In this document: positions 30,825 to 40,330 of the stretch, piece by piece | How positions within the stretch are numbered: position 1 is the first letter of the stretch | Layout: every line of letters begins with the position of its first letter | Assembly: GCF_000186865.1 (NCBI RefSeq) | Contig: NW_008705565.1 | Location: forward strand, 1,387,686-1,451,685 | Direction of reading: 5' to 3' | Length of the DNA: 64,000 nt | From: Aureococcus anophagefferens | Lineage: Eukaryota > Sar > Pelagophyceae > Pelagomonadales > Pelagomonadaceae | Made by a program: the position numbers and the translations under genes | Notes under the pieces: model-generated | What the model saw: only the letters and a program-made list of their open reading frames with translations | What the model was told of the DNA's origin: nothing | Databases searched by the model: none

Positions 30825-32247
30825 ATGGCGACGACGGGCGAGCTCGAGGGCGACCTGCGCTACATCATCCCCGGGCGCTTCGCCTGGTGCTGCATCCCCG
30901 AGCGCATTTTAGCGCGGGACCCGGAGCCGAAGATCGCCGGCGCGCGCTGCTTCTGCACGGACTCGACCTTCGTCTACGAGCAGTTCTTCGCCGACTTTGG
31001 CCCGCTGAACCTCGGCTGCGTCGTGCGCTACTGCCGCGCGACGGCCGAGCTCCTGCAACGATGCGGCGACGAGAAGCTGGTGCTCGTGCACTACTGCAGC
31101 GACCACCGGCACCGGCGCACGAACGCGGCCTTTTTGGCCTGCGCCTTCGCCGTCGTCGCCCTGCGCTGGAGCGTGCGCCGCGCCTACGCGCCCTTCGTCG
31201 ACTGCAGCCCCCCCCTGCACCCGTTCCGCGACGCCGGCTTCGGCGTGTGCACGTACCAGCTCCTCCTCGTCGACGTGCTCCGGGGCGTCGCCAAGGCCCT
31301 GGCGCTGGGCCATCTGGACTACGCGACCTTCGACTGCGACGAATACGACCGCATGGAGCGCCTCGAGCACGGCGATCTGGCGTGGATCAGGGCAGCAAAA
31401 GAGAGCGAAATTCCCAACTTCAAAGGCTCCGATCTCGGCCGTTTTCCACTCGTTTCGGCTGATTTTTGGACGAGCGATCATCTCTCGGAACGGTCTCGAA
31501 GCGTGGATGCTTTTGTCGGAACGCGCGCGAGCGGAACACTCACGTTGAAGCGACGTTGAATCACCCCAGGCGTGGATCGTGCCGCGGAAGTTCATCGCGT
31601 TCTCGAGCCCGCTCGCGCGGCGCCGCGAGATCGCGCCGGGCGTGCACACCTTCGCGCCGGAGGACTACGTGCCCCTCTTCCAGCGTCTGGGCGTGACCTG
31701 CGTCGTGCGCTTCAACAAGAAGCTCTACGACAAGCGCGCGTTCACGCGCGCGGGCATCCGCCACGTCGAATTGTTCTACGAGGACGGCGGCAACCCGTCG
31801 GAGCAGATCATGCAGCGCTTCATCCAGGTCTGCGAGCAGGAGCCGGGGGCCATCGCCGTGCACTGCAAGGCGGGCCTGGGCCGCACGGGCACGAACATCG
31901 GCGCCTACATGATGAAGCACTGGGGCTACAGCGCGACGGAGTGCATGGGCTGGATGCGCGTCTGCCGCCCGGGCTCCGTCATCGGGCCCCAGCAGCAGTT
32001 CATCCTCGACGCCGAGGACCGCCTCTGGCGCGAGGGCGACATCTTCCGCCGCCAGCGCGGCAACTGGCCCGAGCAGCCCCTCCCGGACCACGCGGCCCGC
32101 TCCGACGCCGCGCCCGCGGCCTACCTGCCCGCGGCCGTGCCCGCGCCCCTCTCCAACGCGCGCGGCCACCCGAGCTCCCGCAAGGCCGGCCGCGACACCC
32201 ACGACAACTTCGTCCAGGGCAACGGCCGCCGCCGCACGACGGGGTAG
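30825..32247 (+). CDS. CDC14: CDC14-type dual-specificity phosphatase (2 exons)
   Basis: Exons 30825-31379 and 31570-32247 give 410 residues. The first exon is the CDC14 N-terminal domain (RYIIPGRFAWCCIPE; FVDCSPPLHPFRDAGFG). The second holds the catalytic domain with P-loop HCKAGLGRTG (Cys at about 284), preceded by VVRFNKKLYD and followed by GSVIGPQQQFI, all typical of CDC14. The enzyme removes phosphate from CDK sites (Ser-Pro) and acts in mitotic exit, cytokinesis and, in algae and animals, cilia. The introner lies at the domain junction, phase 0. The C-terminal tail is short. Start MATTGELEGDL was chosen because sequence upstream is Pro/Ala low complexity. Confidence 0.93.
31380..31569 (+). 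mobile_element. introner element, family 1, copy D (190-nt intron, GC-AG)
   Basis: The direct repeat GCGTGGATC is at 31380-31388 and 31570-31578. The element starts A-GGGCAGCAAAAGAGAGCG and ends CGTTGAATCACCCCAG; the right inverted repeat is shortened by about 10 bases compared with the matching end of copy B. Splicing CTG|GCGTGGATC to CCCCAG|GCGTGGATC restores Leu-Ala-Trp-Ile-Val-Pro in phase 0. The donor is GC, taken from the duplicated target. If retained, the frame stays open for 56 codons and stops at TGA 31557-31559. Confidence 0.95.
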
Positions 32248-32594
32248 TTTTGGCACTTCCGTTGGCTCTAATTTATTAGCTTCACGCTGACTTGCACACG
32301 CGTTGCAGATCGTGGGACGATTTGTGCATTTTGTGCGCAAGGTGGGCTCGGGTCGAATCCCGCGTGTTCCGCGTGCCGCACGCGCCTTCTTCGACGCGCC
32401 CCATCGCCGGGTGATTGCGCGTTCGTCTTATCTTCCTCGCGCGAAGCCGTGGACGAACGCTCGACGCTTTTCCCGCCATTTTGGTGAAGCTGACTCAACT
32501 TCCACTCGAGGTGCAGCACGGCTTCGGGGCCCAGATCTCGTCAATTAGCCGCTTAAAGACGGCGACCTTCGGTCCCCCGATTCCCCCCATCACC
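32248..32594. other. intergenic region, 347 bp
   Basis: Lies between the CDC14 stop and the CCCH-protein start on the same strand. It is less GC-rich than its flanks near 32260-32340. It must hold the CDC14 3' UTR and the next promoter. I see no RNA gene, introner end or clear repeat. Confidence 0.5.
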
Positions 32595-33386
32595 ATGCGC
32601 CACTCGGCGCAAATCGCGCCGGCCCTCTACGACGAGTCCGGCGATCCGGACGACGTGCTTTCGTCGATCCCGAGCAACTACACGGAGTTCAGCAAGACGC
32701 CGCAGCGCGTCGTCGCCGCGCCGCTCTACGAGAAGCAGCGCCAGTACAAGACGCGGCTCTGCCACTTCGGCGACGACTGCCCCTACGGGCCCGAGCGCTG
32801 CTTCTTCGCGCACAGCGAGGCCGAGGTTCGGACGCCGTCCGCGCGGTGGTGGATCCGCGAGTACAAGACGCGGCCCTGCCGCTACTCCTGGGACGAGTGC
32901 CCCTTCGCCGCCGACGGCCGCTGCCAGTTCGCCCACTCCGTCGAGGAGCTCAAGCAGGCGCCCCCGCAGCACGCGGCCAAGTACAAGACGCGCATGTGCA
33001 AATACGCGTTCAGCGGCACGTGCCGCCACGCGGAGTCCTGCTCCTACGCCCACAGCGCGGCCGAGCTCCGCACGGTCCCGGGCGCCGGCGCGCCGCCGCC
33101 CCTCGGGGCCTACGCGCCGACCTTCTGCCCGCCGGCCGCGGCGCCGGCGCCGCCGCGGCCCGCGGCGCCGCCGCGCGCGGCGCCGCTCGCGCCCAACTGG
33201 GCGCCGGCCTACGCCGACGAGGTCTACTGCTACCCCGCGGCCGTGCCCGTCGCGGCGCCGGCGCGCGACGACGTCGAGGGCGACCTCGTCGACAAGCTCG
33301 AGCGCCTCACGACGCTCCGCGACAACGGGAGCATCTGCGGCGACGAGTTCGCCGCGCTCAAGAAGCGGCTCATCGAGAAGCCGTGA
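32595..33386 (+). CDS. triple CCCH zinc-finger RNA-binding protein with SHOCT-like tail
   Basis: 263 residues. Three CCCH fingers, each with a YKTR lead-in as in tristetraprolin-type proteins: about 50-74 (C-x5-C-x6-C-x3-H), 88-113 (C-x6-C-x7-C-x3-H) and 130-154 (C-x7-C-x5-C-x3-H). Such fingers bind AU-rich single-stranded RNA and control mRNA decay. A Pro/Ala linker follows. The end (about 233-262, LVDKLERLTTLRDNGSICGD) resembles a SHOCT oligomerisation motif. Start chosen at 32595 because the upstream in-frame stretch looks non-coding. Confidence 0.88.
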   Translation: MRHSAQIAPALYDESGDPDDVLSSIPSNYTEFSKTPQRVVAAPLYEKQRQYKTRLCHFGDDCPYGPERCFFAHSEAEVRTPSARWWIREYKTRPCRYSWDECPFAADGRCQFAHSVEELKQAPPQHAAKYKTRMCKYAFSGTCRHAESCSYAHSAAELRTVPGAGAPPPLGAYAPTFCPPAAAPAPPRPAAPPRAAPLAPNWAPAYADEVYCYPAAVPVAAPARDDVEGDLVDKLERLTTLRDNGSICGDEFAALKKRLIEKP

Positions 33387-33578
33387 GGCCGCTCGCTGGA
33401 ATCTCACGGCTCCCCGCCGGAATCTCATGCAATTCGCCCATCGGTATCGAATCGATCGAATCGCGCCCGTCCCCGCGCGAGACCTAGCTGTAATGTCCCT
33501 TTCGCTTCTGACTCGAGGGAGCGGCCCATGGTCGTGGCCGAGAAGTCGTCTTCTTCGGTCTTTACGGGAATGCCCCGC

Positions 33579-34699
33579 CTAGCGCGTCGCGAGGATCATG
33601 TCCTTCCACGCGCGGACGAGCTCCCCCGCGGGCGCCTTGACGACCTCGGCGCCGTGGAAGCGGAGGCGGCCGACGAGCTTGCCGACGCCCGTCGACGTCA
33701 GGAGCTCGTAGGAGAGCGGCTTGGCCGCGAGCGTCCGCAGCTTCGCGACGATGGCGTCGCCGTCGCCGCCGTCGACGGCCTCCTGGAGCGCGGCCGTCGC
33801 CGCGCCGAGCGCCGCCGCGGTCCAGCCGTTGGACGGCTTGAGCGCGTCCTGCTTGCGCCTGCGCGGGTGTCGGGGCCGTATACTTCGCTGCCGCGAACGT
33901 CTCGTCGCGGGGAAACCTGTGCGGCCCGCGCCGGCGGGGCCGGAGCCCTCGCCGGCGACGCTCTCTCTCGGGGGTCCCGCGTGGCGCGGGGCGCGCCGCG
34001 CCGCGAGGTCGGGGTGACGCGGAGGTCGCCTCGCGGCGCGGCGGGCGCGCGCCCCCTCCTCTCGTCGGTCGCGGTCGGACGCGGGGACGCGGACCGGCCG
34101 GCGGCGGGCTTCCGCGCGGCGGCCTTGGGCTTCTTCCGCGGCGCCTCCTCCTCCTCCTCCTCCTCCTCCGGCGGGGGCTTCCGCGCGGCGGCCTTGGGCT
34201 TCTTCCGCGGCGCCTCCTCCTCCGGGTACTCCTCGATCTCGTCCTCGTCGCTCGAGTCGCCGGCCGTCGGCGGGCCGCTCAGCGGTTTCGACTTCTGCGA
34301 CAACTCGGTGTCGTTGAACTCCGGCGCGAGCGTCCGCTGCGCCGCGACCTTCTTCGCGCGCGGCTTCTTCTGCTTGGGCGCCGGCGCGGGCTCGGGCGCG
34401 GGCTCGGGCGCCGAGTCCGCCGTCGGCTCGACGCTCTCTTCCGGCTCTTGCGCCATCAATTCGGTTACGTGGTCCTTAATCACCGCCTTGAAGGGCTTGA
34501 GCTCAGACTCGTCGACCTCCAAATACGTGCTCATCGTCTTCCGGATGTGTTTAACGGTAATCTCTCCGTCGTCGAACAACTTTTTCAACGCGCTGTTCGT
34601 TTTCAACAATTTGTTCGTGGCGTCGATGACGAGCGCGTTCGTAAGCCCGTGGACCTCGACGCGTTGCGCGAGAGACGGGGAGGACGCGGGCGTCGCCAT
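33579..34699 (-). CDS. nuclear protein with DEK_C-like and TFIIS-N-like domains (2 exons, junction tentative)
   Basis: ATG at 34699. Residues about 15-85 (NALVIDATNKLLKTNSALKK; ITVKHIRKTMSTYLEVDESE) resemble a DEK C-terminal-type helical DNA-binding domain. A long charged region follows with two copies of EEEAPRKKPKAAARKP, likely nuclear localisation sequence. The last exon, in another frame, reads LRTLAAKPLSYELLTSTGVG KLVGRLRFHG to the TAG at 33579-33581, a TFIIS N-terminal (LW) domain typical of elongation and Mediator-linked factors. A phase-0 intron 34018-33849 (GT donor, AAGCAG acceptor) would connect them and give 316 residues, but other AGs nearby are possible. Confidence 0.6.
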
Positions 34700-34982
34700 C
34701 GCGTGCGTGGGGTGCTTTCGGGCCGTTTCGTCGATGGACGGTTCTGCTGATCGCGCGCGTCGTGGGCGCGGCGCGGGTGGTTATGCGCGTGGTGTCGGTT
34801 GTTATGAGCGTTTTGGTGGCGCTGTATATGCCGTGGTAGGTGTGCTTGCGGTGTGGACGACACTGCCAAGACGACACGGCGCCGCCGCGGGACGCCGATC
34901 GTGAACGATCTCGGCACCCACGGCTGCGAGGACCTCAACATATGTACATGGGGGGACGCAAGAGGCGTCGCGCTTCGTCAAA

Positions 34983-36404
34983 TTACTCCTCCCCCTCCAG
35001 CCCCAGCTGCGCCAGCTTCGGCGCGACCCGCCCGTAGACCAGCATGCCGTCGGCGCCGATCGCGACGACCCTCAGGATCGGCGACAAAAGCGAGCACGCG
35101 TCCACGGCGCCGTCGCGGCCGTAGATCACCAAAACGCGGCCCTCGAGCTCGGGCTGCGTGCGGCCGATCTTCAGCGTCACGTTGGCGCGCGCGACGCCGT
35201 CGGCGCCGGGCGCGTAGACGAGGCCCGCCCAGGGGTCGCGCGTCAGCCGCCGGCCGCGCGCGTCCTCCGTCGCGTGGGCCAATTCGCCGAAGTCGTCGTG
35301 GCACGACTCGCCCTTGTGGATGCGGAGGCCGCAGGAGTGCGCCGCGGCCGGGTCGGGCCCGCCCGCGCAGGCCGGGTCGACGTTTTCCAGCGCGTAGGCG
35401 AACTTTTGCACGGGCTTGTGGTTCTCGGTGGTCACGGGACCCAACGACCCGCCCACGAACCTCCGTCCCGAGAACTCCGCGGCCTCGAGCGCGGGCGTGA
35501 GGCCGAGCGTCGCGCAGGCGACGCGCGCGCCGTCAAAGTCCGTGACCACGACGGCGCGGCTTTCCATGGCCGGCTGGCGGAGCCCCGTCTTCAGCGTCAC
35601 CTTGCCGCGCGTCGCGCCGTGCGCGTCCGCCGCGTACGTCACGTTCGCCCAGGGGTCGTCGTCCGTCTCGTAGACGCGCCCGCCCGCGTCCCCGAAGCAG
35701 TGCGTCGCCTCGTGCACCGCGACGCCGCAGCCGCCGGGCGCGTGGCCGCCGGTGCCGCACCGCGCGTCCGCGCCCCGAAGCTCGTAGGTCAGCAGCGTGA
35801 TCGCGACGACGCTGTGCTCCGTGACCAGCGGCGCGACGCGGCCGGCGACCTCCAGCGGCCCCGCGTAGCCGTCGTAGCGCCGGAAGTCCAGCGCGCCGAG
35901 GGGCGCCATGGACCGGAGCATCGCGCAGGCCGCCCGGTCGCCGTCGTAGTCGAAGACGAGCACGGGCCGGTCCTCGAGGTCCGCGTGCGGGAAGCCCGTC
36001 GTCACGCTCACGGTGCCCGCCGCGACCCAGCCCAGGGACGTGGGCTCCGCGACGTAGCGCACGCCGCGCCAGGGGTCCTCGGAGACCGTCGTCGACCCCT
36101 CGTAGTAGCTCCGGCCGCTCTTCTTCGCGCAGGACACGCCGAGGTGCACGTGCAGCCCGCAGGAGTCGTCGACGCCCGGCGCCGGCCCGCCGGCGCAGCG
36201 CGGGTCCACGCCGTCGAGCGCGTAGGCGAAGGTCTGCGTCCAGAGGTCCGACGTGAGGGGCCCGACGCGGCCCGTGACCGCGAGGGGCCCGCCGTAGCCC
36301 ACGTAGGGCGCGAAGTCGTCGCTCTGCAGGGACTCGAGGAGCGTGCCGTGGCCCGCGACGCCCGGCAGCGCCAGCCAGCACACCGCGACGCGCATCACCG
36401 CCAT
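34983..36404 (-). CDS. secreted protein with three SOD-like repeats
   Basis: 473 residues from the ATG at 36404. The N-terminus (MRVAVCWLALPGVAGHG) is a signal peptide. Three homologous units of about 140 residues follow, each with CG-(L/V)-x-(V/I)-H-x3-(S/T)-C, then DPW....Y and a final (V/D)-x-DG-x-x-x-(A/D)-C strand. The unit resembles the Cu/Zn superoxide dismutase fold (CGLHVHLGVSC is like the family's GxHIHxGxSC), but the full set of metal-binding histidines is not obvious, so enzymatic activity is doubtful. Repeat 2 carries CGVAVHEATHC and repeat 3 CGLRIHKGESC. The likely location is the cell surface or a secretory compartment. Same strand as the neighbouring M16 protease, 97 bp apart. 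Confidence 0.6.
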   Translation of the reverse strand: MAVMRVAVCWLALPGVAGHGTLLESLQSDDFAPYVGYGGPLAVTGRVGPLTSDLWTQTFAYALDGVDPRCAGGPAPGVDDSCGLHVHLGVSCAKKSGRSYYEGSTTVSEDPWRGVRYVAEPTSLGWVAAGTVSVTTGFPHADLEDRPVLVFDYDGDRAACAMLRSMAPLGALDFRRYDGYAGPLEVAGRVAPLVTEHSVVAITLLTYELRGADARCGTGGHAPGGCGVAVHEATHCFGDAGGRVYETDDDPWANVTYAADAHGATRGKVTLKTGLRQPAMESRAVVVTDFDGARVACATLGLTPALEAAEFSGRRFVGGSLGPVTTENHKPVQKFAYALENVDPACAGGPDPAAAHSCGLRIHKGESCHDDFGELAHATEDARGRRLTRDPWAGLVYAPGADGVARANVTLKIGRTQPELEGRVLVIYGRDGAVDACSLLSPILRVVAIGADGMLVYGRVAPKLAQLGLEGEE

Positions 36405-36501
36405 CAGGGGCTGCTGCGAGTAGAGGCCGCCATCGTGGGCTGCCCAAGGCAATGGTGAATATCAAGTTCGGGGGAAGGTGCCGTTAGTTTGGGAACGTCA
36501 G

Positions 36502-39500
36502 CTAGGCGCGCTTCTTGGCCTTGAGGAGCGCGACGGCGGCGAGCGCCGCGGCGGCGACGACCGCGACGGCGGCGCGCTTCGCGGGCTTGAGGAGCGGGTC
36601 GGGCTCGACGCCGACGAGCTTGTCGAGGCTCGCGTCGTCGTAGACGGCGACGGGCTCGACGAGCTTCGCCGCGTCGACGACGGTCGCCGCCATCTCCGCG
36701 GCCTTGGCCGGCGCGCAGGCGACGGCCGTCGCGGCCGTCGCGTCGTCGAAGAGCGGCGCGACGTACGCCTTGATCGCGTCGAGCGCGGACCGCTCCGTCA
36801 CGGCGGCGACGGCGCGGAGGTACGCGCGGTTGCGGTCCGCGTCCTGGTTCAGCAGCGCCCGGCGCCAGGCCGCCGCGAGCGCCGCGGACCGCGTCTTCTC
36901 CGATTCGACGAGGCCCGACGCGAGGCTCCCGCGCGCGTTCGTGAAGTCCAAGGGCCGGAAGGGCGTCTCGCCCGACGCGTAGGCCGCGACGATGGTCCGC
37001 GCGGCGGCCAGCGCGGCGACGGGGTCCGCGGACCGGTAGAGCGAGAAGTGGACGAGGCCCTGGGACGCGTCGCCGCGCGCGGACGCGCTGTAGGCGAGGC
37101 CCGCGCCGCGGATCTTGACCCAGAAGTCGCCCTCGAGCGCGTTGAGGTACTCGAGGGCCACGGCGAGCGCCGCGTGGGCCGCGAGGGGCGCGCCGGGCCC
37201 CGGCCCGGGCCCGCAGCGCGCGACGTAGGCGCTGCCGCCCTCGAGCGCGCCGACGCCGACGACGGCGCAGCGGCCCCAGCGCGGCGGCGCGGCGGCCGCG
37301 GCCGCGACGGCCGCCGGCGGGGCCGCGTAGGCCGCGTGGGCGCCCCGCAGCGCCGCCGCGGCCGCGTCCGACGCCGCGGCGCCGAAGCCCGCGAGGTCCG
37401 ACGCCGCGAGCGGGTCGCCCGCGGCCGCGCCGAGCAGGTCGCCGCAGACGCGCGCGCGGACGCGGCCCGGCCGGAAGAGGGCCTCCTTGAGCTGCACGAG
37501 GTCGCGCTTGAAGGCCTTCTCCGCGCCGAGGAGGCGGCCCGCCGTCGACAGCGCGAACTTGGCCCGCTTGAGGAACGCGCGCTGCCGCGCGGCCAGCAGC
37601 AGCCCCTCGTTCTTCGCCTCCGCGTCGAAGACGAGGCTCCGGAGGGCCATGCGCGACACGGCGTTGCCGTCGCGGAGCTCGCCCTGGAGCTCGAGGCCCA
37701 GCTTCGTCACGGCCGCGCCCAGGCGCTCGTCGTCGAGCACGTCCGTCTGCGCCATGGCCCGGCCGACGATGTCCGCGCCGGCTTTGAAGCCCAGCTCCCG
37801 CGACAGCTTCGCGCCGACGAAGAAGAGGTGGGCCGTGCCGCCGCCGCCGTGGCCGACGCCCGCGCCGTAGGACACGGTCGTGCGCCGCAGCTCCTCCACG
37901 TTGGCGTCGGCCGTGCCCCGGACGCCGTCGGCGCCGAAGACGGGCGCCTTGAAGAGCACCTCCGAGAAGAGCGGCAGGTAGCTCCGCAGGCGCGGCGACA
38001 GGCCCGACGTGTCGCAGGCGGCGTCGACGCGGCAGAACTGCGTGCCGTCGACGTGGTCGAAGGTCCAGCGCGCGTTGCCTCGCGACTCGCTCGGCGGCGC
38101 GACCGCGGTCATCGCTTTTGCCAGCGCCGCGGCCGCGGGCGCCCGGGGCTCGCAGGGCCCGCCGCCGGCGTGGTCCGCCTGCTGGGCGCTCGCGACCGTG
38201 AAGAGCTGGGACACGGCCTCGTCGAGGTCCGGCTCGGGCACGCAGTCGAGCATCGCCTCCGGGATCGGCCGCTCGTTCTCCGCGACGGCCGCGTCGAGGA
38301 CGGCCTGCTTCTCCTTGAGGCCCTTGTCGCCGAGTTGTGTCTTGGCGAGGAGCACGCGCGCCGCCTCGTCGTCGCGCTCCTTGGCCGCGCGCGCCGCGGA
38401 CGGCCGCGCGGTCACGACGACGCGATCGCGCGCGCCCGCGAGCGCTCGCAGCGCCGCGTCCCACTCCGCCTGGCCCACGGCCGCGCAGGCGTCTAAAAGC
38501 CCGAGGGCGTCGCTCATGGCTTTCAGGGATGTCGTGTCCTCCCGGTTCTCCGCGTAGATGAAGTGCTTGAGCGCGGGCGACACGAGAAACCCCGTGGGGT
38601 CGTCCTCGAGCGCGGACACGGAGCGGCGCCGCGACCGCGCGACGACGTCGCGCAACCGCGCCAGGTCGACGCCCTTGGCCGCCTCCTCGGCGAGGGCCGC
38701 GTCCAAAGCCCCGGGGATGGCGTCGAGCTCCGCGACGTCGACGTCCTCGAACCAGACCTGGCGATACCCGACCTTGAAGCGGTCGCTCGTCGGCCAGACG
38801 CCCGAGCACTTGCCCGCGTCGACAAAGGCCTTGGTCAACGGCGACGACGCGCCGTCGGCGAGGTACTGCCAGAGCACGGACGCCTTGGCGTCCGCGAGGA
38901 ACTCGCCGTACGCCGTCGCGCGCCAGCCAAGCACGACGAGCCCCGTGGACTCGTCGGCCGCGGGGAAGTCGCAGGTCCGCTTCGGCGGGTCGCCGCCAAA
39001 GTCCAAAGCCGCGACGGGCGTCGTCCAGGGCCGCGGGAAGTCCGCGGCCTTGGCCGCGGCGGCCGCGGGCCACGACCGCTCCAACGCGCCGTCGACCGTC
39101 GCGAGGAGCTTGTCCGCGTCGACGCCGCCCGTGACCACCAAACACAAATTCGACGCGCGGTAGAACTCGGCGTGGTAGCGCTGGACCTGGCCGTTCTTGA
39201 GAGCCCGCACGTTCGCGCAGAGGCCGCCCGTCTCCGACGAGTAGCCGCACTTCGGGTACAACGCGGCTAAACATTCGCGCTCCGCGAGCGACTCGGCCGT
39301 CGTCTCGCGGCCCTGCATCTCGCAGTAGACGACGCCCTTGTCCTCGCCGCCGCCCGTGACGTGGTGCACCTCCGTCTCGAAGCCTGCCTCCGTGAGCGTC
39401 GGCCGCAGGATGTGGTCGACGTAGATCGGCAGCAGGTTGAGCAGGCCGGAAGACCCGGCCGTCGTCACCGTGTAGGCCGTGTGGTCCACGTCCGTCCAGG

Positions 39501-40197
39501 CGTTCGTGCCCCGGGCCAGGCACCGGTTCGCGAGCTTGTCGAGCACGCCCTTGTAGGGGTAGTCCTCGCTGCCCAGGAACACCAAATGCTCGAGCGTGTG
39601 CGGGAGGCCGTCGTCCGCGAGCGCCCAGTCCGTGTCCACGGCCTCCGTCGCGAGGCAGCCGTACAGATTCGCCATGGGCCCCGCCGCCGACGCCAGGCGC
39701 ACGCGGCAGCCGGACCGCGCGTGGACCCAGGACCGCATCGTCGCGCCGGCCATCTCGAACGACGGCTGCTCGAGCCACTTGATGCCCGCGCCGTTCGTCG
39801 GCTTGGCGCCGTTGGCCTTGGCGCCGTTGGCCTTCGCCCGGGGCGGCGTCGCCGGCGCCGGCGGCGCCGGCTTCTTCCGGGGCTGCGGCGCCTTCGCGAG
39901 CTTGATCGGGTTGCCGACGCGGACCGACGGCTCGGGCTCCGGCGGCGGCGCGCCGTCCGCGTACTCGAGGCACTTGCTGCTCACCCAGCCCGCGGGCTCC
40001 GCGAGCTTCGCGCGTGGCGTGCCGTCCTTGGCCCGGCCCACGGCGATGACCGTCACGGCCTGGCCGCCGGCGATCTCCGCCTTTTTCGGGGTCGTCTTCT
40101 CCAGGCCCTCGCGCATCAAAGCGCTCTTGCCCGTGACGCGCGCCGTGCGCGGCGTCATGACCTTCGGGGAGCGCGGGGACGTGGGCGGCGTCGCCAT
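36502..40197 (-). CDS. M16-family (insulinase-like) zinc metalloprotease with C-terminal anchor
   Basis: 1231 residues, single exon. After a Pro/Lys-rich N-terminus there is a small SH3-like segment (VTVIAVGRAKDGTPRAKLAE PAGWVSSK). The first M16 domain has the inverted zinc motif in GLPHTLEHLVFLG at about 199-203 (HxxEH), followed by YPYKGVLDKLANRC and a downstream Glu-rich helix. This arrangement matches the M16C-type proteases related to yeast YOL098C. The second half is the usual catalytically silent M16 pair. The C-terminus has a hydrophobic stretch (AVAVVAAAALAAVALL) followed by KAKKRA, suggesting a tail anchor. The family degrades small peptides inside a closed chamber. Confidence 0.88.
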   Translation of the reverse strand: MATPPTSPRSPKVMTPRTARVTGKSALMREGLEKTTPKKAEIAGGQAVTVIAVGRAKDGTPRAKLAEPAGWVSSKCLEYADGAPPPEPEPSVRVGNPIKLAKAPQPRKKPAPPAPATPPRAKANGAKANGAKPTNGAGIKWLEQPSFEMAGATMRSWVHARSGCRVRLASAAGPMANLYGCLATEAVDTDWALADDGLPHTLEHLVFLGSEDYPYKGVLDKLANRCLARGTNAWTDVDHTAYTVTTAGSSGLLNLLPIYVDHILRPTLTEAGFETEVHHVTGGGEDKGVVYCEMQGRETTAESLAERECLAALYPKCGYSSETGGLCANVRALKNGQVQRYHAEFYRASNLCLVVTGGVDADKLLATVDGALERSWPAAAAAKAADFPRPWTTPVAALDFGGDPPKRTCDFPAADESTGLVVLGWRATAYGEFLADAKASVLWQYLADGASSPLTKAFVDAGKCSGVWPTSDRFKVGYRQVWFEDVDVAELDAIPGALDAALAEEAAKGVDLARLRDVVARSRRRSVSALEDDPTGFLVSPALKHFIYAENREDTTSLKAMSDALGLLDACAAVGQAEWDAALRALAGARDRVVVTARPSAARAAKERDDEAARVLLAKTQLGDKGLKEKQAVLDAAVAENERPIPEAMLDCVPEPDLDEAVSQLFTVASAQQADHAGGGPCEPRAPAAAALAKAMTAVAPPSESRGNARWTFDHVDGTQFCRVDAACDTSGLSPRLRSYLPLFSEVLFKAPVFGADGVRGTADANVEELRRTTVSYGAGVGHGGGGTAHLFFVGAKLSRELGFKAGADIVGRAMAQTDVLDDERLGAAVTKLGLELQGELRDGNAVSRMALRSLVFDAEAKNEGLLLAARQRAFLKRAKFALSTAGRLLGAEKAFKRDLVQLKEALFRPGRVRARVCGDLLGAAAGDPLAASDLAGFGAAASDAAAAALRGAHAAYAAPPAAVAAAAAAPPRWGRCAVVGVGALEGGSAYVARCGPGPGPGAPLAAHAALAVALEYLNALEGDFWVKIRGAGLAYSASARGDASQGLVHFSLYRSADPVAALAAARTIVAAYASGETPFRPLDFTNARGSLASGLVESEKTRSAALAAAWRRALLNQDADRNRAYLRAVAAVTERSALDAIKAYVAPLFDDATAATAVACAPAKAAEMAATVVDAAKLVEPVAVYDDASLDKLVGVEPDPLLKPAKRAAVAVVAAAALAAVALLKAKKRA

Positions 40198-40330
40198 CGT
40201 GGCTGCCAGCAGAGGTCGCAGAGATGATCAGATCAGCCGATGGACGGCGCGGCGAGCGAGGCGGCTGTGGTAAATTTGACATCAATCAAATGAGTTGCTT
40301 TTGCGATGGTCGTCGTCTCGAGGCTGTAAT

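Noticed and set aside
31389..31559. In-frame C-terminal tail of CDC14, and the matching tail of the gene at 1-648
   Set aside because: The tail is the translated introner. The flanking 9-bp repeat and restored reading frame show that it is intron.
32415..32594. 60-residue N-terminal extension of the CCCH protein
   Set aside because: Composition is not protein-like, and a well-placed ATG follows at 32595.
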